DNA from: an uncultured Bacteroidales bacterium
GTDB taxonomy: Bacteria; Bacteroidota; Bacteroidia; Bacteroidales; Muribaculaceae
Reading direction: 5' to 3'
Length of the DNA: 64,000 bases
Assembly: GCA_900544535.1 (NCBI GenBank)
Contig: UQVH01000011.1
Coordinates: forward strand, 1 to 64,000
Part shown: positions 53,410 through 62,440 of the stretch, piece after piece
Layout: each line of letters opens with the position of its first letter
How positions within the stretch are numbered: position 1 is the stretch's first letter
Program-made: the position numbers and the translations under genes
Notes under the pieces: generated by a model
The model's input: only the letters and a program-made list of their open reading frames with translations
The model's database searches: none
Told to the model about the DNA's origin: nothing

Positions 53410-56028
53410 TTATTTCCCGGTCAGGATTGACTTGATGTCGTGGAGTTTGTTGAGGGCGGCCATGGGGGTCAGGTTGTTGATGTCGAGATCAAGGATCTCG
53501 TCACGCAACTGTGCGAGCACGGGATCATCCAGCTGGAAGAACGACAACTGCACTCCTTCGGCTCCGTCAGCCACTGTCGACAGATTTTTGGTAACTTGCT
53601 CATCACTCTCTCGGTTGACCTTCTCAAGATGGTGAAGCACCTCGTCGGCACGCTTTACAATCGACTGCGGCATTCCCGCAAGTTTGGCCACATGGATGCC
53701 GAAACTATGCTCGCTTCCTCCGCGGGCGAGCTTGCGCAGAAACACAACTTTGCCGTCGATTTCACGCACAGACACATTATAGTTGACCACGCGGCTGAAA
53801 CTCTTTTCCATTTCGTTCAGCTCATGGTAATGAGTGGCGAAGAGAGTCTTCGGATGCGTGTTGCCGTGCTCATGGATGTGCTCGACGATGGCCCAGGCGA
53901 TAGAGATACCGTCGTAGGTCGATGTCCCTCGCCCGAGTTCATCGAAGAGGATGAGCGAACGCTGGCTCATGTTGTTGAGAATCGAGGCCGCCTCATTCAT
54001 CTCGACCATGAAAGTAGACTCGCCGAGCGAAATGTTGTCGCTTGCGCCCACACGGGTGAAGATCTTGTCGACGATGCCTATATGCGCGCTGTCGGCGGCG
54101 ACGAAACTGCCTATCTGCGCAAGCAGGACGTTCAGGGCCGTCTGGCGCAGCAATGCCGACTTACCCGACATGTTAGGGCCGGTGATCATCATAACCTGAG
54201 TGCCATTGTTTGAGAGCGAGACGGAGTTTGTGATATAAGGTTCGCCCGCAGGCAGTTCTTTTTCAATGACTGGATGGCGAGCCTCGACAAGCGAGAGTTC
54301 AAGAGAGTCGTCGACAACCGGACGGTTGTAGCGGTTCTCGATCGCCACACGGGTAAATGAGTTGAATACGTCGAGCTGCGCGATCATCTGCGCGTCAAGA
54401 AGGATCGCGGGGATATATTCGCAGAGATCCTGCACGAGCGAGGTGTAGATCCGCTGCTCGATGATTGCGATCTTGTCCTGCGCGCCGAGGATTTTTTCCT
54501 CGTATTCCTTGAGTTCTTCGGTAATATAGCGCTCGGCATTGACGAGTGTCTGCTTGCGAATCCACTCCGGGGGCACCTTGTCGCGGTGTGTGTTGGTCAC
54601 TTCTATATAGTAGCCGAACACATTGTTGTAGGCGACTTTTAGCGATGGAATTCCAGTCAGCGCGCTTTCACGCTGCTGTAGTTGCAGAAGATAGTCCTTG
54701 CCCCTGTAAGCGATCTCGCGCAGCTCGTCGAGTTCGCTGTCGACACCCTCACGGATGACCGGCCCGCGGTTGATGGCCGTAGGAGGATCAGGCGAGATCT
54801 CCCGTTCAATGCGCTCGGCTATCTCGGAACATGGATTAAGCTGACGGCCTATGCTTTCCAAAGCAGGCTGGCCTGACGACAGACAGATCTCCTTGATCGG
54901 GCCGATCATTGCCAGTGCATGCCGCATCTGGATCAGCTCGCGCGGATTGACACGTCCGGCCGAAACTTTGCCGATGAGACGCTCCAGATCACCGATCTGT
55001 CCCAGAGCGTCCTTGAGATCGTCGCGTTCGGACGGTTCGCGGAAGAAATATTCAACGATGTCGAGACGCTTGTTGATCTCACGCGCATCTTTCAGCGGGA
55101 AAAGCACCCATCTGCGCAACAGACGTGCTCCCATCGGGCTGACCGTGCGGTCGATCACGTCAAGCAAGCTCCGGCCGTCCTCACTCATCGACTGCACAAG
55201 TTCAAGGTTGCGCACGGTGAAGCGGTCGAGGCGCACGGCTTTTTCCTCTTCGACGCGGGCGATTGAGGTGATGTGGGATATGTGGGTATGCTGGGTGATG
55301 TCAAGATAGTGGAGGATGGCACCGGCGGCAATCACGGCAGACGGCATGGCGTTTATGCCGAAGCCTTTCAGTGATTTGGTCTCGAATTGTTTCAGCAGGC
55401 GGTCCATCGCAGCATCTTCCGTGAAGATCCAGTCGTCGAGTTCGAACGCAAGGTAGTGCTCCGGAAAACTTTCAGCGAGAAGTTTCTTGTTTCCGCGCTC
55501 CACAAGCACCTCCTTCGGGGCGAAATTGCCAAGCAGTTTTTCAATATAGTCGGTCGACCCCTCGGCGGCAAGAAACTCACCTGTCGAAATGTCGAGAAAA
55601 GCAACACCTATGGTTTGTTTACCGAAATTCAGCGCCGCAAGGAAGTTGTTTTCACGATGGTCGAGAAGTGTGTCGTTGATCGAGACACCGGGCGTCACCA
55701 ATTCGGTGATTCCGCGTTTGACAAGTTTCTTTGTTGTCTTCGGATCTTCAAGTTGCTCGCAGATGGCCACACGCTTGCCGGCTCTGACAAGTTTCGGCAG
55801 GTAGGTGTCAAGCGCATGATGCGGGAAGCCGGCCAGTTCGACAAACTGGGCAGCGCCGTTGGCCCGTCGGGTCAGAGTTATGCCGAGGATTTCGGAAGAG
55901 GCTATCGCGTCTTCCGAAAAAGTCTCATAAAAGTCACCCACGCGGAAGAGCAGAATGGCGTCAGGATGCTTCTCCTTCATGACCATATATTGCTTCATCA
56001 GCGGGGTCTCAACTATTTTTTTTGCCAT
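53410..56028 (-). CDS. mutS: DNA mismatch repair protein MutS
   Basis: Recognises mismatches and starts repair with MutL. 872 residues from the ATG at 56028; a longer in-frame start 24 codons upstream is rejected because the ATG follows a consensus -7 box by about 105 nt and gives the conserved start AKKIVETPLMKQYMVMKEKHPDA. Mismatch-binding GDFYETF, connector, lever and clamp regions, and ATPase motifs GPNMSGKS, DELGRGTSTYDG and ATHYHEL are all present. Single gene. Confidence 0.97.
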   Translation of the reverse strand: MAKKIVETPLMKQYMVMKEKHPDAILLFRVGDFYETFSEDAIASSEILGITLTRRANGAAQFVELAGFPHHALDTYLPKLVRAGKRVAICEQLEDPKTTKKLVKRGITELVTPGVSINDTLLDHRENNFLAALNFGKQTIGVAFLDISTGEFLAAEGSTDYIEKLLGNFAPKEVLVERGNKKLLAESFPEHYLAFELDDWIFTEDAAMDRLLKQFETKSLKGFGINAMPSAVIAAGAILHYLDITQHTHISHITSIARVEEEKAVRLDRFTVRNLELVQSMSEDGRSLLDVIDRTVSPMGARLLRRWVLFPLKDAREINKRLDIVEYFFREPSERDDLKDALGQIGDLERLIGKVSAGRVNPRELIQMRHALAMIGPIKEICLSSGQPALESIGRQLNPCSEIAERIEREISPDPPTAINRGPVIREGVDSELDELREIAYRGKDYLLQLQQRESALTGIPSLKVAYNNVFGYYIEVTNTHRDKVPPEWIRKQTLVNAERYITEELKEYEEKILGAQDKIAIIEQRIYTSLVQDLCEYIPAILLDAQMIAQLDVFNSFTRVAIENRYNRPVVDDSLELSLVEARHPVIEKELPAGEPYITNSVSLSNNGTQVMMITGPNMSGKSALLRQTALNVLLAQIGSFVAADSAHIGIVDKIFTRVGASDNISLGESTFMVEMNEAASILNNMSQRSLILFDELGRGTSTYDGISIAWAIVEHIHEHGNTHPKTLFATHYHELNEMEKSFSRVVNYNVSVREIDGKVVFLRKLARGGSEHSFGIHVAKLAGMPQSIVKRADEVLHHLEKVNRESDEQVTKNLSTVADGAEGVQLSFFQLDDPVLAQLRDEILDLDINNLTPMAALNKLHDIKSILTGK

Positions 56029-56133
56029 ATTGTTAATTCTCTGATGCGTAGATTGGCACTCCCGGCCCTGTTCGCCACAATCTGCCGGCCGCAACCTCAT
56101 AAAACTGAGATCAGAATGCCTCTAAGGTGACTA

Positions 56134-56141
56134 CAAATTTA
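56134..56141 (-). promoter_or_regulatory. -7 promoter box of mutS
   Basis: TAAATTTG on the minus strand. The divergent SIMPL gene has its own box 44 nt away. Confidence 0.5.
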
Positions 56142-56184
56142 CAACTTTTTCCCATTCTTCGTGGCACGATTCGACAAATAATAC

Positions 56185-56192
56185 TAAATTTG
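56185..56192 (+). promoter_or_regulatory. -7 promoter box of the SIMPL gene
   Basis: TAAATTTG, 74 nt before the ATG at 56266. Confidence 0.5.
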
Positions 56193-56265
56193 CCCCTGCA
56201 TGAGCGCATCCGCAGCAGATAAGTCAACCAACTGTTACAACACAATACATAACCCAACAGACTCT

Positions 56266-56958
56266 ATGAAATCAACCTCAGTAATTTCCGCCGGAATCCT
56301 TGCCCTCGGCATCGTCATTTCAGGATTTTGCCTGAAAGCCGGCATCGACAACATCGCGTTCCGCGACCGTGAAGTGACCGTGCGAGGCCTTGCCGAACGC
56401 GAAGTGGAGGCCAACCTCGTCACATGGCCGATCACCTATTCCCTCGCCGGCAACAATCTCCAGACCATTTATGATCAGGTCAGCGGCAACAATGAAAAAA
56501 TCGTGAAGTTTCTTACCTCCAACGGCATCAGTCCGGACGAAATTTCAGTGAATCCGCCGGACACTTACGACGCCGCCTCCAACCGCTACCGCTCCGACTC
56601 GTTCAGTTACAACTACTCGATCAACTGCACCGTGACAGTCACCACCACCAAGGTGGCCAAAGTCCGTGAACTGCTTAACCGCCAGTCGGAACTTCTCAAG
56701 GAAGGAATTGCATTCTCCAACTCCTACATCAACTATCAGTTCACCGGCTTGAACTCCATAAAACCTGAAATGATTGCCGAGGCCACAAAAAATGCCCGTG
56801 CAGCGGCCGATCAGTTTGCCGCCGACAGCGAAAGCCGCGTCGGCAAGATCAAGACCGCATCGCAGGGACAGTTCTCGATCGACGACAGCGATTCATCGAC
56901 ACCTTTCATCAAGAAAGTCCGCGTCGTCTCGACTATCGTCTATTATCTCGAAGACTGA
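56266..56958 (+). CDS. SIMPL domain envelope protein
   Basis: 230 residues from the ATG at 56266. N-terminal signal anchor (STSVISAGILALGIVISGF), then a SIMPL/DUF541 domain with 'REVTVRGLAEREVEANLVTWPI' and the C-terminal 'GQFSIDDSDSS...VRVVSTIVYYLED'. SIMPL proteins (BP26/YggE-like) form periplasmic oligomers linked to envelope stress; the molecular role is unclear. It is convergent with the PAS gene, with GGCCT-TTC-AGGCC between the stops. Confidence 0.92.
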   Translation: MKSTSVISAGILALGIVISGFCLKAGIDNIAFRDREVTVRGLAEREVEANLVTWPITYSLAGNNLQTIYDQVSGNNEKIVKFLTSNGISPDEISVNPPDTYDAASNRYRSDSFSYNYSINCTVTVTTTKVAKVRELLNRQSELLKEGIAFSNSYINYQFTGLNSIKPEMIAEATKNARAAADQFAADSESRVGKIKTASQGQFSIDDSDSSTPFIKKVRVVSTIVYYLED

Positions 56959-56973
56959 CAGAAACGAGGCCTT

Positions 56974-57330
56974 TCAGGCCTTGTCACGGTCATAATGCGG
57001 CATTTCGGCGGGAATCACCATCGAAATCTCGACCAATCCGGCAATTTTGCCGTCAACACGCCACGGTGTCTGGTAGATCATCTTCCGGACACCGTTTTTC
57101 GTTATGGTATAAGCGTTGGATTCGCCGGTTTCAAGCATGTGGCGGATCTTGCGTACTGACTCTTCGCCATGACAGGGTATCAGATTGCGTCCGCGCATAT
57201 CGCCATGTTTCGCGAAAGTTTCAAGTGCCTTCTCATTCATATAAAGCACCGTCCCCTCAGCATCGCAGACAGTCACAGCGCAATTCATCTCAAAAGCCCA
57301 GTCGGGCAAAGTCTTTCTGATATCTTCCAT
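56974..57330 (-). CDS. Stand-alone PAS domain protein
   Basis: 118 residues, a single PAS fold with nothing attached: 'AVTVCDAEGTVLYMNEKALETF', 'GRNLIPCHGEESVRKIRHMLETGESNAYTITKNGVRKMIYQTPWR' and 'GLVEISMVIP'. Start ATG at 57330, supported by a TAATTTTG box about 48 nt upstream. Probably a cytoplasmic small-ligand or redox sensor acting through a partner; cysteine in 'IPCHGEES' could bind a cofactor (inference). Partner unknown. Confidence 0.88.
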   Translation of the reverse strand: MEDIRKTLPDWAFEMNCAVTVCDAEGTVLYMNEKALETFAKHGDMRGRNLIPCHGEESVRKIRHMLETGESNAYTITKNGVRKMIYQTPWRVDGKIAGLVEISMVIPAEMPHYDRDKA

Positions 57331-57377
57331 GATATTCAACTCATCCGTTAATATTTGACAATCGCATTTTCTTCCCG

Positions 57378-57385
57378 CAAAATTA
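57378..57385 (-). promoter_or_regulatory. -7 promoter box of the PAS gene
   Basis: TAATTTTG on the minus strand. Confidence 0.5.
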
Positions 57386-57495
57386 CAGAATATTAAACAA
57401 TTTGTCGTATTCAACCGCACACAATCTGCACGGATTTCACCTCAAAAGTGAGGATATTTTATAAAATATGCAATATGTTTCACAACATAAAAAGA

Positions 57496-57525
57496 GAAAA
57501 CCAGCCGTTTAATTGACTGGTTTTC
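57496..57525 (-). terminator. Terminator of tRNA-Thr
   Basis: GAAAACCAG/CTGGTTTTC, 9 bp, followed on the minus strand by TCTTTTTATG. Confidence 0.75.
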
Positions 57526-57540
57526 TTAGGTTTAGTTTTG

Positions 57541-57613
57541 AGCCGCGAGTGGGACTCGAACCCACGACCTTTTCGTTACGAATGAAATGCTCTACCGACT
57601 GAGCTATTGCGGC
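57541..57613 (-). tRNA. tRNA-Thr (anticodon CGT)
   Basis: Minus-strand cloverleaf: acceptor GCCGCAA/TCGCGGC, D-stem GCTC/GAGC, anticodon loop TTCGTAA (CGT, reads ACG), T-stem GTGGG/CCCAC. Two pairs are non-canonical: A6-C67 in the acceptor and A31-C39 closing the anticodon loop. CCA not encoded. Confidence 0.9.
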
Positions 57614-57719
57614 TTGGTTGATTCTGTCGCCGGAAGGCCGAGGGCTTTCCGACATGCAAAATCCGTAATTTGCACATCCCCTTCCGGGGTTTTGCGGCGC
57701 AAAGTTACAAATTTATTTT

Positions 57720-59141
57720 TTAATTACCAAGGGTCTGCTTACTGTATGTGAAGACGATCTTGGCTTTGGAGAAATCGAGTGTCGCCATCACCGGCTCCGT
57801 CACATAAGGTGTGATGGAACTTACCTGAGTAGAGGTGGTGTTGTAGCCGTAGTAATAGCTGTAATAGTTCGAATTCGAATTCACGTAGAATGACACCAGT
57901 GCCGGACAGATCACGAATTCCTCATCCTCCTCCGTTGCCTCACCTTTCTTTATGATCTCAAGGATATAGTTGCGCATCGAGGAGAAAGTATAGCTCTTGG
58001 TGGTCGAATTGTATGAGGCGTAGAACGACGAAAGATTGTCGTTGATCTGCGTACCTGCGAAAAATTTGTCTTTATCCTTTTTCTTGACAAGAAGAACATA
58101 GGGCGGAGGAGTCAGACCGTAATCATTCTCGATTTCGTTGGCAGGGATCGAGAGAGAAAGAGAGTTGACGACTGAGAGCGAACCGCTGTTTTCCTGATAG
58201 CGTCTGAGGATTTCACGTGCCGGAAAATTGAATTCGACATCATAACCGGTCGGAGCCACAAGCATAGTCTCGCCAGTCTGAGCACGCTTCTTGAGATCGT
58301 CGGCCATCTTGTAGACGATGTTATTGTTGGTGATGATCTCAGGAGTGACTGCCATGTATGAGCCGACGAGGTTGAACACAGTGTCACGCTGTGGATCTGT
58401 GTCAGGAATCGGCATGATCGAACGGTAATAGACATTGATCATGTTGCTCGCAATGCGGGTGACACGGCCTGAACCGAACGAATTGGCTATGTACAAACCG
58501 GGGAACCATTTGGCAAATGCCTGCGGAGTGGCAAAGGTGGCTTCCGAAGTCTTGAACTGGTTGTAGAGACGCACGCCGAGTTCAGTCGGAAGCTTGACTG
58601 TTATATCCTTTATGACACTGCCTTCCGTATCGGTAGTAATTGACTCCGCTCCGTCGATCAGAGCCGAATATGAGGTAGAGCCGATGGGCGCCGATGGATC
58701 ATAATATCCTTCCGGTTTGAAATCGCTGTAAATCGGAGACGGGAGTTGCTTGTTAAGTTCGTAGACAGTCAGTCCCATCGGAGCGACGGAGTCACCGGCA
58801 AAACCGTTTTTATACATCGAAAGCACAAGCTTGACCGAGTCGATATATTCCGGTTTCACGTAAAATGTATCCACATAAGCCGTGGGCATGTACTGGCAGA
58901 CAATATCGCTGCTGAGACTGCCATAACCTTTGGCGTCGATATTTCCAAGGAGCTGGAGCACTGTGCGCGACTGCACCAGATCGTTGCTGACGGGACGTCC
59001 GCTGACAGTAAAGTTAGAGTCAATGACGATCTCCACCTCGTCCTCAACCAGACTGCCGCCGGCCGTGGATGTGGATTCGTCGCATGAGATGACGGAGAGT
59101 GTGGCTATTACTCCTGCTGAAAGCAGAGCTAATTTTTTCAT
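57720..59141 (-). CDS. DUF4270 domain lipoprotein
   Basis: 473 residues. Lipoprotein signal with lipobox VISC (residue 20), then the DUF4270 pattern: 'DSNFTVSGRPVSNDLVQSRTVLQLLGNIDAKGYGSLSSDIVCQY', 'DTFYVKPEYIDSVKLVL' and 'FNFPAREILRRYQ'-type segments. The domain is uncharacterised; in Bacteroidales it is typically coded beside a glycogen/starch-synthase-like gene, as here (19 nt upstream). Probably an outer-membrane lipoprotein. Confidence 0.9.
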   Translation of the reverse strand: MKKLALLSAGVIATLSVISCDESTSTAGGSLVEDEVEIVIDSNFTVSGRPVSNDLVQSRTVLQLLGNIDAKGYGSLSSDIVCQYMPTAYVDTFYVKPEYIDSVKLVLSMYKNGFAGDSVAPMGLTVYELNKQLPSPIYSDFKPEGYYDPSAPIGSTSYSALIDGAESITTDTEGSVIKDITVKLPTELGVRLYNQFKTSEATFATPQAFAKWFPGLYIANSFGSGRVTRIASNMINVYYRSIMPIPDTDPQRDTVFNLVGSYMAVTPEIITNNNIVYKMADDLKKRAQTGETMLVAPTGYDVEFNFPAREILRRYQENSGSLSVVNSLSLSIPANEIENDYGLTPPPYVLLVKKKDKDKFFAGTQINDNLSSFYASYNSTTKSYTFSSMRNYILEIIKKGEATEEDEEFVICPALVSFYVNSNSNYYSYYYGYNTTSTQVSSITPYVTEPVMATLDFSKAKIVFTYSKQTLGN

Positions 59142-59160
59142 CTTGTGTAAAAGAGTGAGC

Positions 59161-59985
59161 TTAATCTTCTTCCTCGCCTAAGAGCGAGCGGTAAAATTCA
59201 GTGTAGCGTTCAACGCGGTCTTCTTCGCCTTCATAAGGCAGGAAGAGTTTGCCTGAAGCCTTGGCATAGTCTACCAACGCCGGATCAACGTCGTCTGTCA
59301 CCTGAATGACAGCATCGGCATAGTCGATCGCCAGACGGTTCAGCGCAGCGAAGTCAGCGGCTTCCGAACCGATGGCGGCTATATCCTCGTCGGTGAAATC
59401 ACTCATGCGCAGTTTCTCGGCGAAACGCGGGTCGAGAGTGCCTTCAAACTTTTCAGGCTGGAGTGCATAGACTATCTTGGAATCGCGGAATGTCGGGTCA
59501 TCGGCATATTTCCGGCGCAGATACAGAGGAGTCAGGGCTGATACCCATCCGCTGCAATGGATGACTGCCGGCTGCCAGCGGAGTTTCTTGACCGTCTCGG
59601 CCACGCCCATTGTGAAAAACATCAGACGCTCGTCGTTGTCAGCGGGCAGGAGATCTGTTTCAAGCCCCTTTTCAGGCAATGGCTGAAAATAATCGTCATT
59701 GTCGATAAAATAGACCTGCATACGCGAAGGCAGCAGAGTAGCCACCTTAATTATCAGCGGATGATCGGAGTCGTCGATGATCAGATTCATCCCGGAGAGA
59801 CGGATCACCTCATGAAGCTGGTTGCGTCGTTCGTTGATGCAGCCGTATTTCGGAGTGAATGTTCTTACTTCAAATTCCTTCCCGTGGATTCCCTGCGGAA
59901 TGTCACGGCCAAGAACCGACATAGACGTGTCCGGAAGGTAAGGCGATACCTCTTGCGAGACGAATAGAACTTTTTTGGGCGCCAT
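59161..59985 (-). CDS. Glycogen/starch synthase N-domain-like protein (GT5 half)
   Basis: 274 residues, matching only the N-terminal Rossmann half of GT5 glycogen synthases: KKVLFVSQEVSPYLPDTSMSVLGRDIPQGIHGK, 'EVRTFTPKYGCIN' and 'PAVIHCSGWVSALTPLYLRRKY'. The C-terminal nucleotide-sugar domain is absent, and the ADP-glucose-binding KTGGL segment is replaced by LPDTSMSV. Catalysis by itself is therefore unlikely; a binding or regulatory role is inferred. Cotranscribed with the DUF4270 gene; TAACTTTG box about 90 nt upstream. Confidence 0.85.
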   Translation of the reverse strand: MAPKKVLFVSQEVSPYLPDTSMSVLGRDIPQGIHGKEFEVRTFTPKYGCINERRNQLHEVIRLSGMNLIIDDSDHPLIIKVATLLPSRMQVYFIDNDDYFQPLPEKGLETDLLPADNDERLMFFTMGVAETVKKLRWQPAVIHCSGWVSALTPLYLRRKYADDPTFRDSKIVYALQPEKFEGTLDPRFAEKLRMSDFTDEDIAAIGSEAADFAALNRLAIDYADAVIQVTDDVDPALVDYAKASGKLFLPYEGEEDRVERYTEFYRSLLGEEED

Positions 59986-60077
59986 GTAAGGATAGATAAT
60001 CTTAGCGAGCCGGACAAGGACCGACAGCCGGATAGCTGAACTCTTGTGCGCGGCTCTTTGTTATATGATTTGGATTG

Positions 60078-60085
60078 CAAAGTTA
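60078..60085 (-). promoter_or_regulatory. -7 promoter box of the GT5-like/DUF4270 operon
   Basis: TAACTTTG on the minus strand, in the divergent region shared with rpoD. Confidence 0.5.
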
Positions 60086-60211
60086 CACAATTTTTTTCAT
60101 TTTTCCACCATCGCGCGTTTTAATCAGCAACTTTTCGGCTCAAAAGGCGCAAAAAACATTTGGATTTTAGCATCCCGGACCTACAACGATCAGATTTTAA
60201 GACTTTCAAAT

Positions 60212-60242
60212 TTTGAAATCAGCCGAAAAATTACTACCTTTG
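60212..60242 (+). promoter_or_regulatory. Promoter of rpoD
   Basis: TTTG at 60212-60215, 19 nt, TACCTTTG at 60235-60242; leader about 20 nt. Confidence 0.75.
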
Positions 60243-60267
60243 CACGAATTATCTGCTACAAGTAGAC

Positions 60268-61128
60268 ATGAGACAATTAAAAATCACTAAATCTATAACC
60301 AATCGTGAAAGCGCCTCGCTCGATAAATTCCTTCAGGAAATCGGCCGCGAAGAGCTCATCTCCGTCGAAGAGGAGGTAGAACTCGCCCAGCGCATTCACC
60401 AAGGAGATCAGAGAGCTCTTGACAAGCTCGTCCGTGCCAACCTCCGCTTCGTTGTATCAGTGGCCAAACAGTATCAGAATCAGGGACTCAGCCTCCCCGA
60501 CCTCATCAACGAAGGCAATCTCGGCTTGATTAAAGCGGCACAGAAATTCGACGAGACACGAGGATTCAAATTCATCTCCTACGCCGTTTGGTGGATCAGA
60601 CAGTCTATTCTTCAGGCCCTTGCCGAACAGAGCCGCATCGTCCGCCTCCCGCTCAATCAGGTAGGATCGCTCAACAAAATCAGCAAAGCCCTTTCCAAAT
60701 TCGAGCAGGAAAACGAACGCCGCCCCTCTCCGGAGGAACTTGCCGAAAAACTCGATGTACCTGTCGACAAAATCGCCGACACACTGAAAGTCTCCGGCCG
60801 CCACATCTCTGTTGACGCTCCTTTTGTCGAAGGCGAAGACAACAGCCTGCTTGACGTCCTCACCAACGACGACTCACCTATGGCCGACGCCACGCTCACC
60901 CAGGAATCATTGTCGAAAGAGGTCGAACGCGCGCTCAAGCAGCTCCACGACCGTGAACGCGAAATCCTCAAGATGTTCTTCGGCATCGGCTGTCAGGAAA
61001 TGACCCTTGAAGAAATCGGCGCAAAATTCGATCTGACCCGCGAACGTGTCCGTCAGATCAAGGAAAAAGCCATCCGCCGCCTCAAAGGCCAGAAGAGCCA
61101 TCTGCTCAAAGCATATCTCGGACAGTAA
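60268..61128 (+). CDS. rpoD: Primary RNA polymerase sigma factor (sigma-ABfr type)
   Basis: 286 residues. Lacks region 1.1 and the non-conserved insert of proteobacterial sigma-70; has region 1.2 (SLDKFLQEIGREELISVEEEVELA), region 2 with FISYAVWWIRQSILQALAEQSR, region 3 and region 4 helix-turn-helix (MTLEEIGAKFDLTRERVRQIKEKAIRRL). This is the housekeeping factor that reads the -33 TTTG / -7 TAnnTTTG promoters seen throughout the window, including its own. Confidence 0.97.
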   Translation: MRQLKITKSITNRESASLDKFLQEIGREELISVEEEVELAQRIHQGDQRALDKLVRANLRFVVSVAKQYQNQGLSLPDLINEGNLGLIKAAQKFDETRGFKFISYAVWWIRQSILQALAEQSRIVRLPLNQVGSLNKISKALSKFEQENERRPSPEELAEKLDVPVDKIADTLKVSGRHISVDAPFVEGEDNSLLDVLTNDDSPMADATLTQESLSKEVERALKQLHDREREILKMFFGIGCQEMTLEEIGAKFDLTRERVRQIKEKAIRRLKGQKSHLLKAYLGQ

Positions 61129-61157
61129 TTCCACAACAACATTCAGCCCTGACACTC

Positions 61158-62321
61158 ATGCTCGCGTTATCACTATTGCTATCAATCACTGTCACGGTAA
61201 CGAATCCACAACCGACACCCCGCCAGGCGGTGCCGGTTGTTGTTCCTATTGCCCAGAACGGCAAGGAGGTCAATTCGGCAGTCATCAAAGGACAGCCCGA
61301 CACCCCGTGGCAGCTCGACGACCTCAATGACGACGGCCGTCCCGACGAACTCGTATTTCTCGTCGACCTCAAGCCAAACCAGTCCAGAACCTTCACCGTC
61401 GATCTCTCGGCGGCAAAGCCAAAGACTACATTCACCCCTGAAACCAACGCCTATCTCAAGCTTAACGACAAAAATAAAAAGCATCCTGAGATACAGGCCA
61501 TAGCATTTCCAGGCGACGTGGACAACCGGCAGATGTACAACAGCATCTACGGTCACGGCGTAGTACTCGAAGGTCTCTACAATGCCATCCGCATCTACAT
61601 GGACAACCGCCAAAGTGTTGACCTTTACGCCAAGAACACCCCGCGCCTTGAACTTGACAGCACCGGATTCTACACCACCCGCCAGCAGCTTGAGCAAGGC
61701 TACGGCCGTGACGTCCTCTGGGCAGGCACCTCGGTAGCACTCGGCTCGTTCCGCGGCTGGCAGAACGGAAGCCCCGTCACTATCGACACCGTCACCACCC
61801 GTATGCAGCGCGTCGTGACCACCGGCCCGGTACGTTCTATCGTTGAAGTCTCAGACCGCGGATGGATCTACAACGGCACTCCGCTTGAAATGCGTCAGCG
61901 CTACACAATCTATGCGCGACATCGCGACATCGATGTGGACATCACCATCTCCGGCGCCCCAAAGACCTACACTTATTGCACCGGAGTACAGAAACTGGCC
62001 ACCGACAACCAAGGCTTCATCACTCAGTCCGGGCTGGCAGGCAGCTGGGGCACCAATCTGCCAGACAAAGGTATGCCTGACATCACCGATACGATCGGCC
62101 TCGGCATCTATGTCCCCGCCACCTATTTGAAATCAGTAAAGGAAGATGATGTCAACTATCTGACCCTTCTGCGCACCGACGCCAAAGGCCACATCCGTTA
62201 CAGCTTCATTTCAGGAGCTGAACGCGACAGCGCATCCCCCCATTCAGCAGATGCCTGGTTCAACTATCTCCGTCAGTGGGAAAAAGAAAAACGTAACCCG
62301 GTCAAAATCTCAATCAAATAG
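61158..62321 (+). CDS. DUF4861 family secreted protein
   Basis: 387 residues. Hydrophobic N-terminus MLALSLLLSITVTVTNP is probably a signal peptide. The DUF4861 pattern is seen in 'SIYGHGVVLEGLYNAIRIYMDNRQSVDLYAK', 'FYTTRQQLEQGYGRDVLWAGTSVALGSFRGW' and 'ADAWFNYLRQWEKEKRNPVKISI'. The family is associated with pectin and polyuronate utilisation and looks like a carbohydrate-active beta-sandwich, without a proven activity. It starts 29 nt after rpoD with no terminator or promoter seen between, so it is probably read through from rpoD. Confidence 0.85.
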   Translation: MLALSLLLSITVTVTNPQPTPRQAVPVVVPIAQNGKEVNSAVIKGQPDTPWQLDDLNDDGRPDELVFLVDLKPNQSRTFTVDLSAAKPKTTFTPETNAYLKLNDKNKKHPEIQAIAFPGDVDNRQMYNSIYGHGVVLEGLYNAIRIYMDNRQSVDLYAKNTPRLELDSTGFYTTRQQLEQGYGRDVLWAGTSVALGSFRGWQNGSPVTIDTVTTRMQRVVTTGPVRSIVEVSDRGWIYNGTPLEMRQRYTIYARHRDIDVDITISGAPKTYTYCTGVQKLATDNQGFITQSGLAGSWGTNLPDKGMPDITDTIGLGIYVPATYLKSVKEDDVNYLTLLRTDAKGHIRYSFISGAERDSASPHSADAWFNYLRQWEKEKRNPVKISIK

Positions 62322-62363
62322 TTTTTTATCCGGCTGATATTTTCATATCTTATTAATTTTCAT

Positions 62364-62371
62364 TAATTTTG
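62364..62371 (+). promoter_or_regulatory. -7 promoter box of gmd
   Basis: TAATTTTG, about 70 nt before the ATG. Confidence 0.5.
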
Positions 62372-62440
62372 CGGCTCGAATTTTAATAGTGTTAAAAAAC
62401 ACACCCTCGGTAGCTGTAACAAATTATATAAATTAGACTA

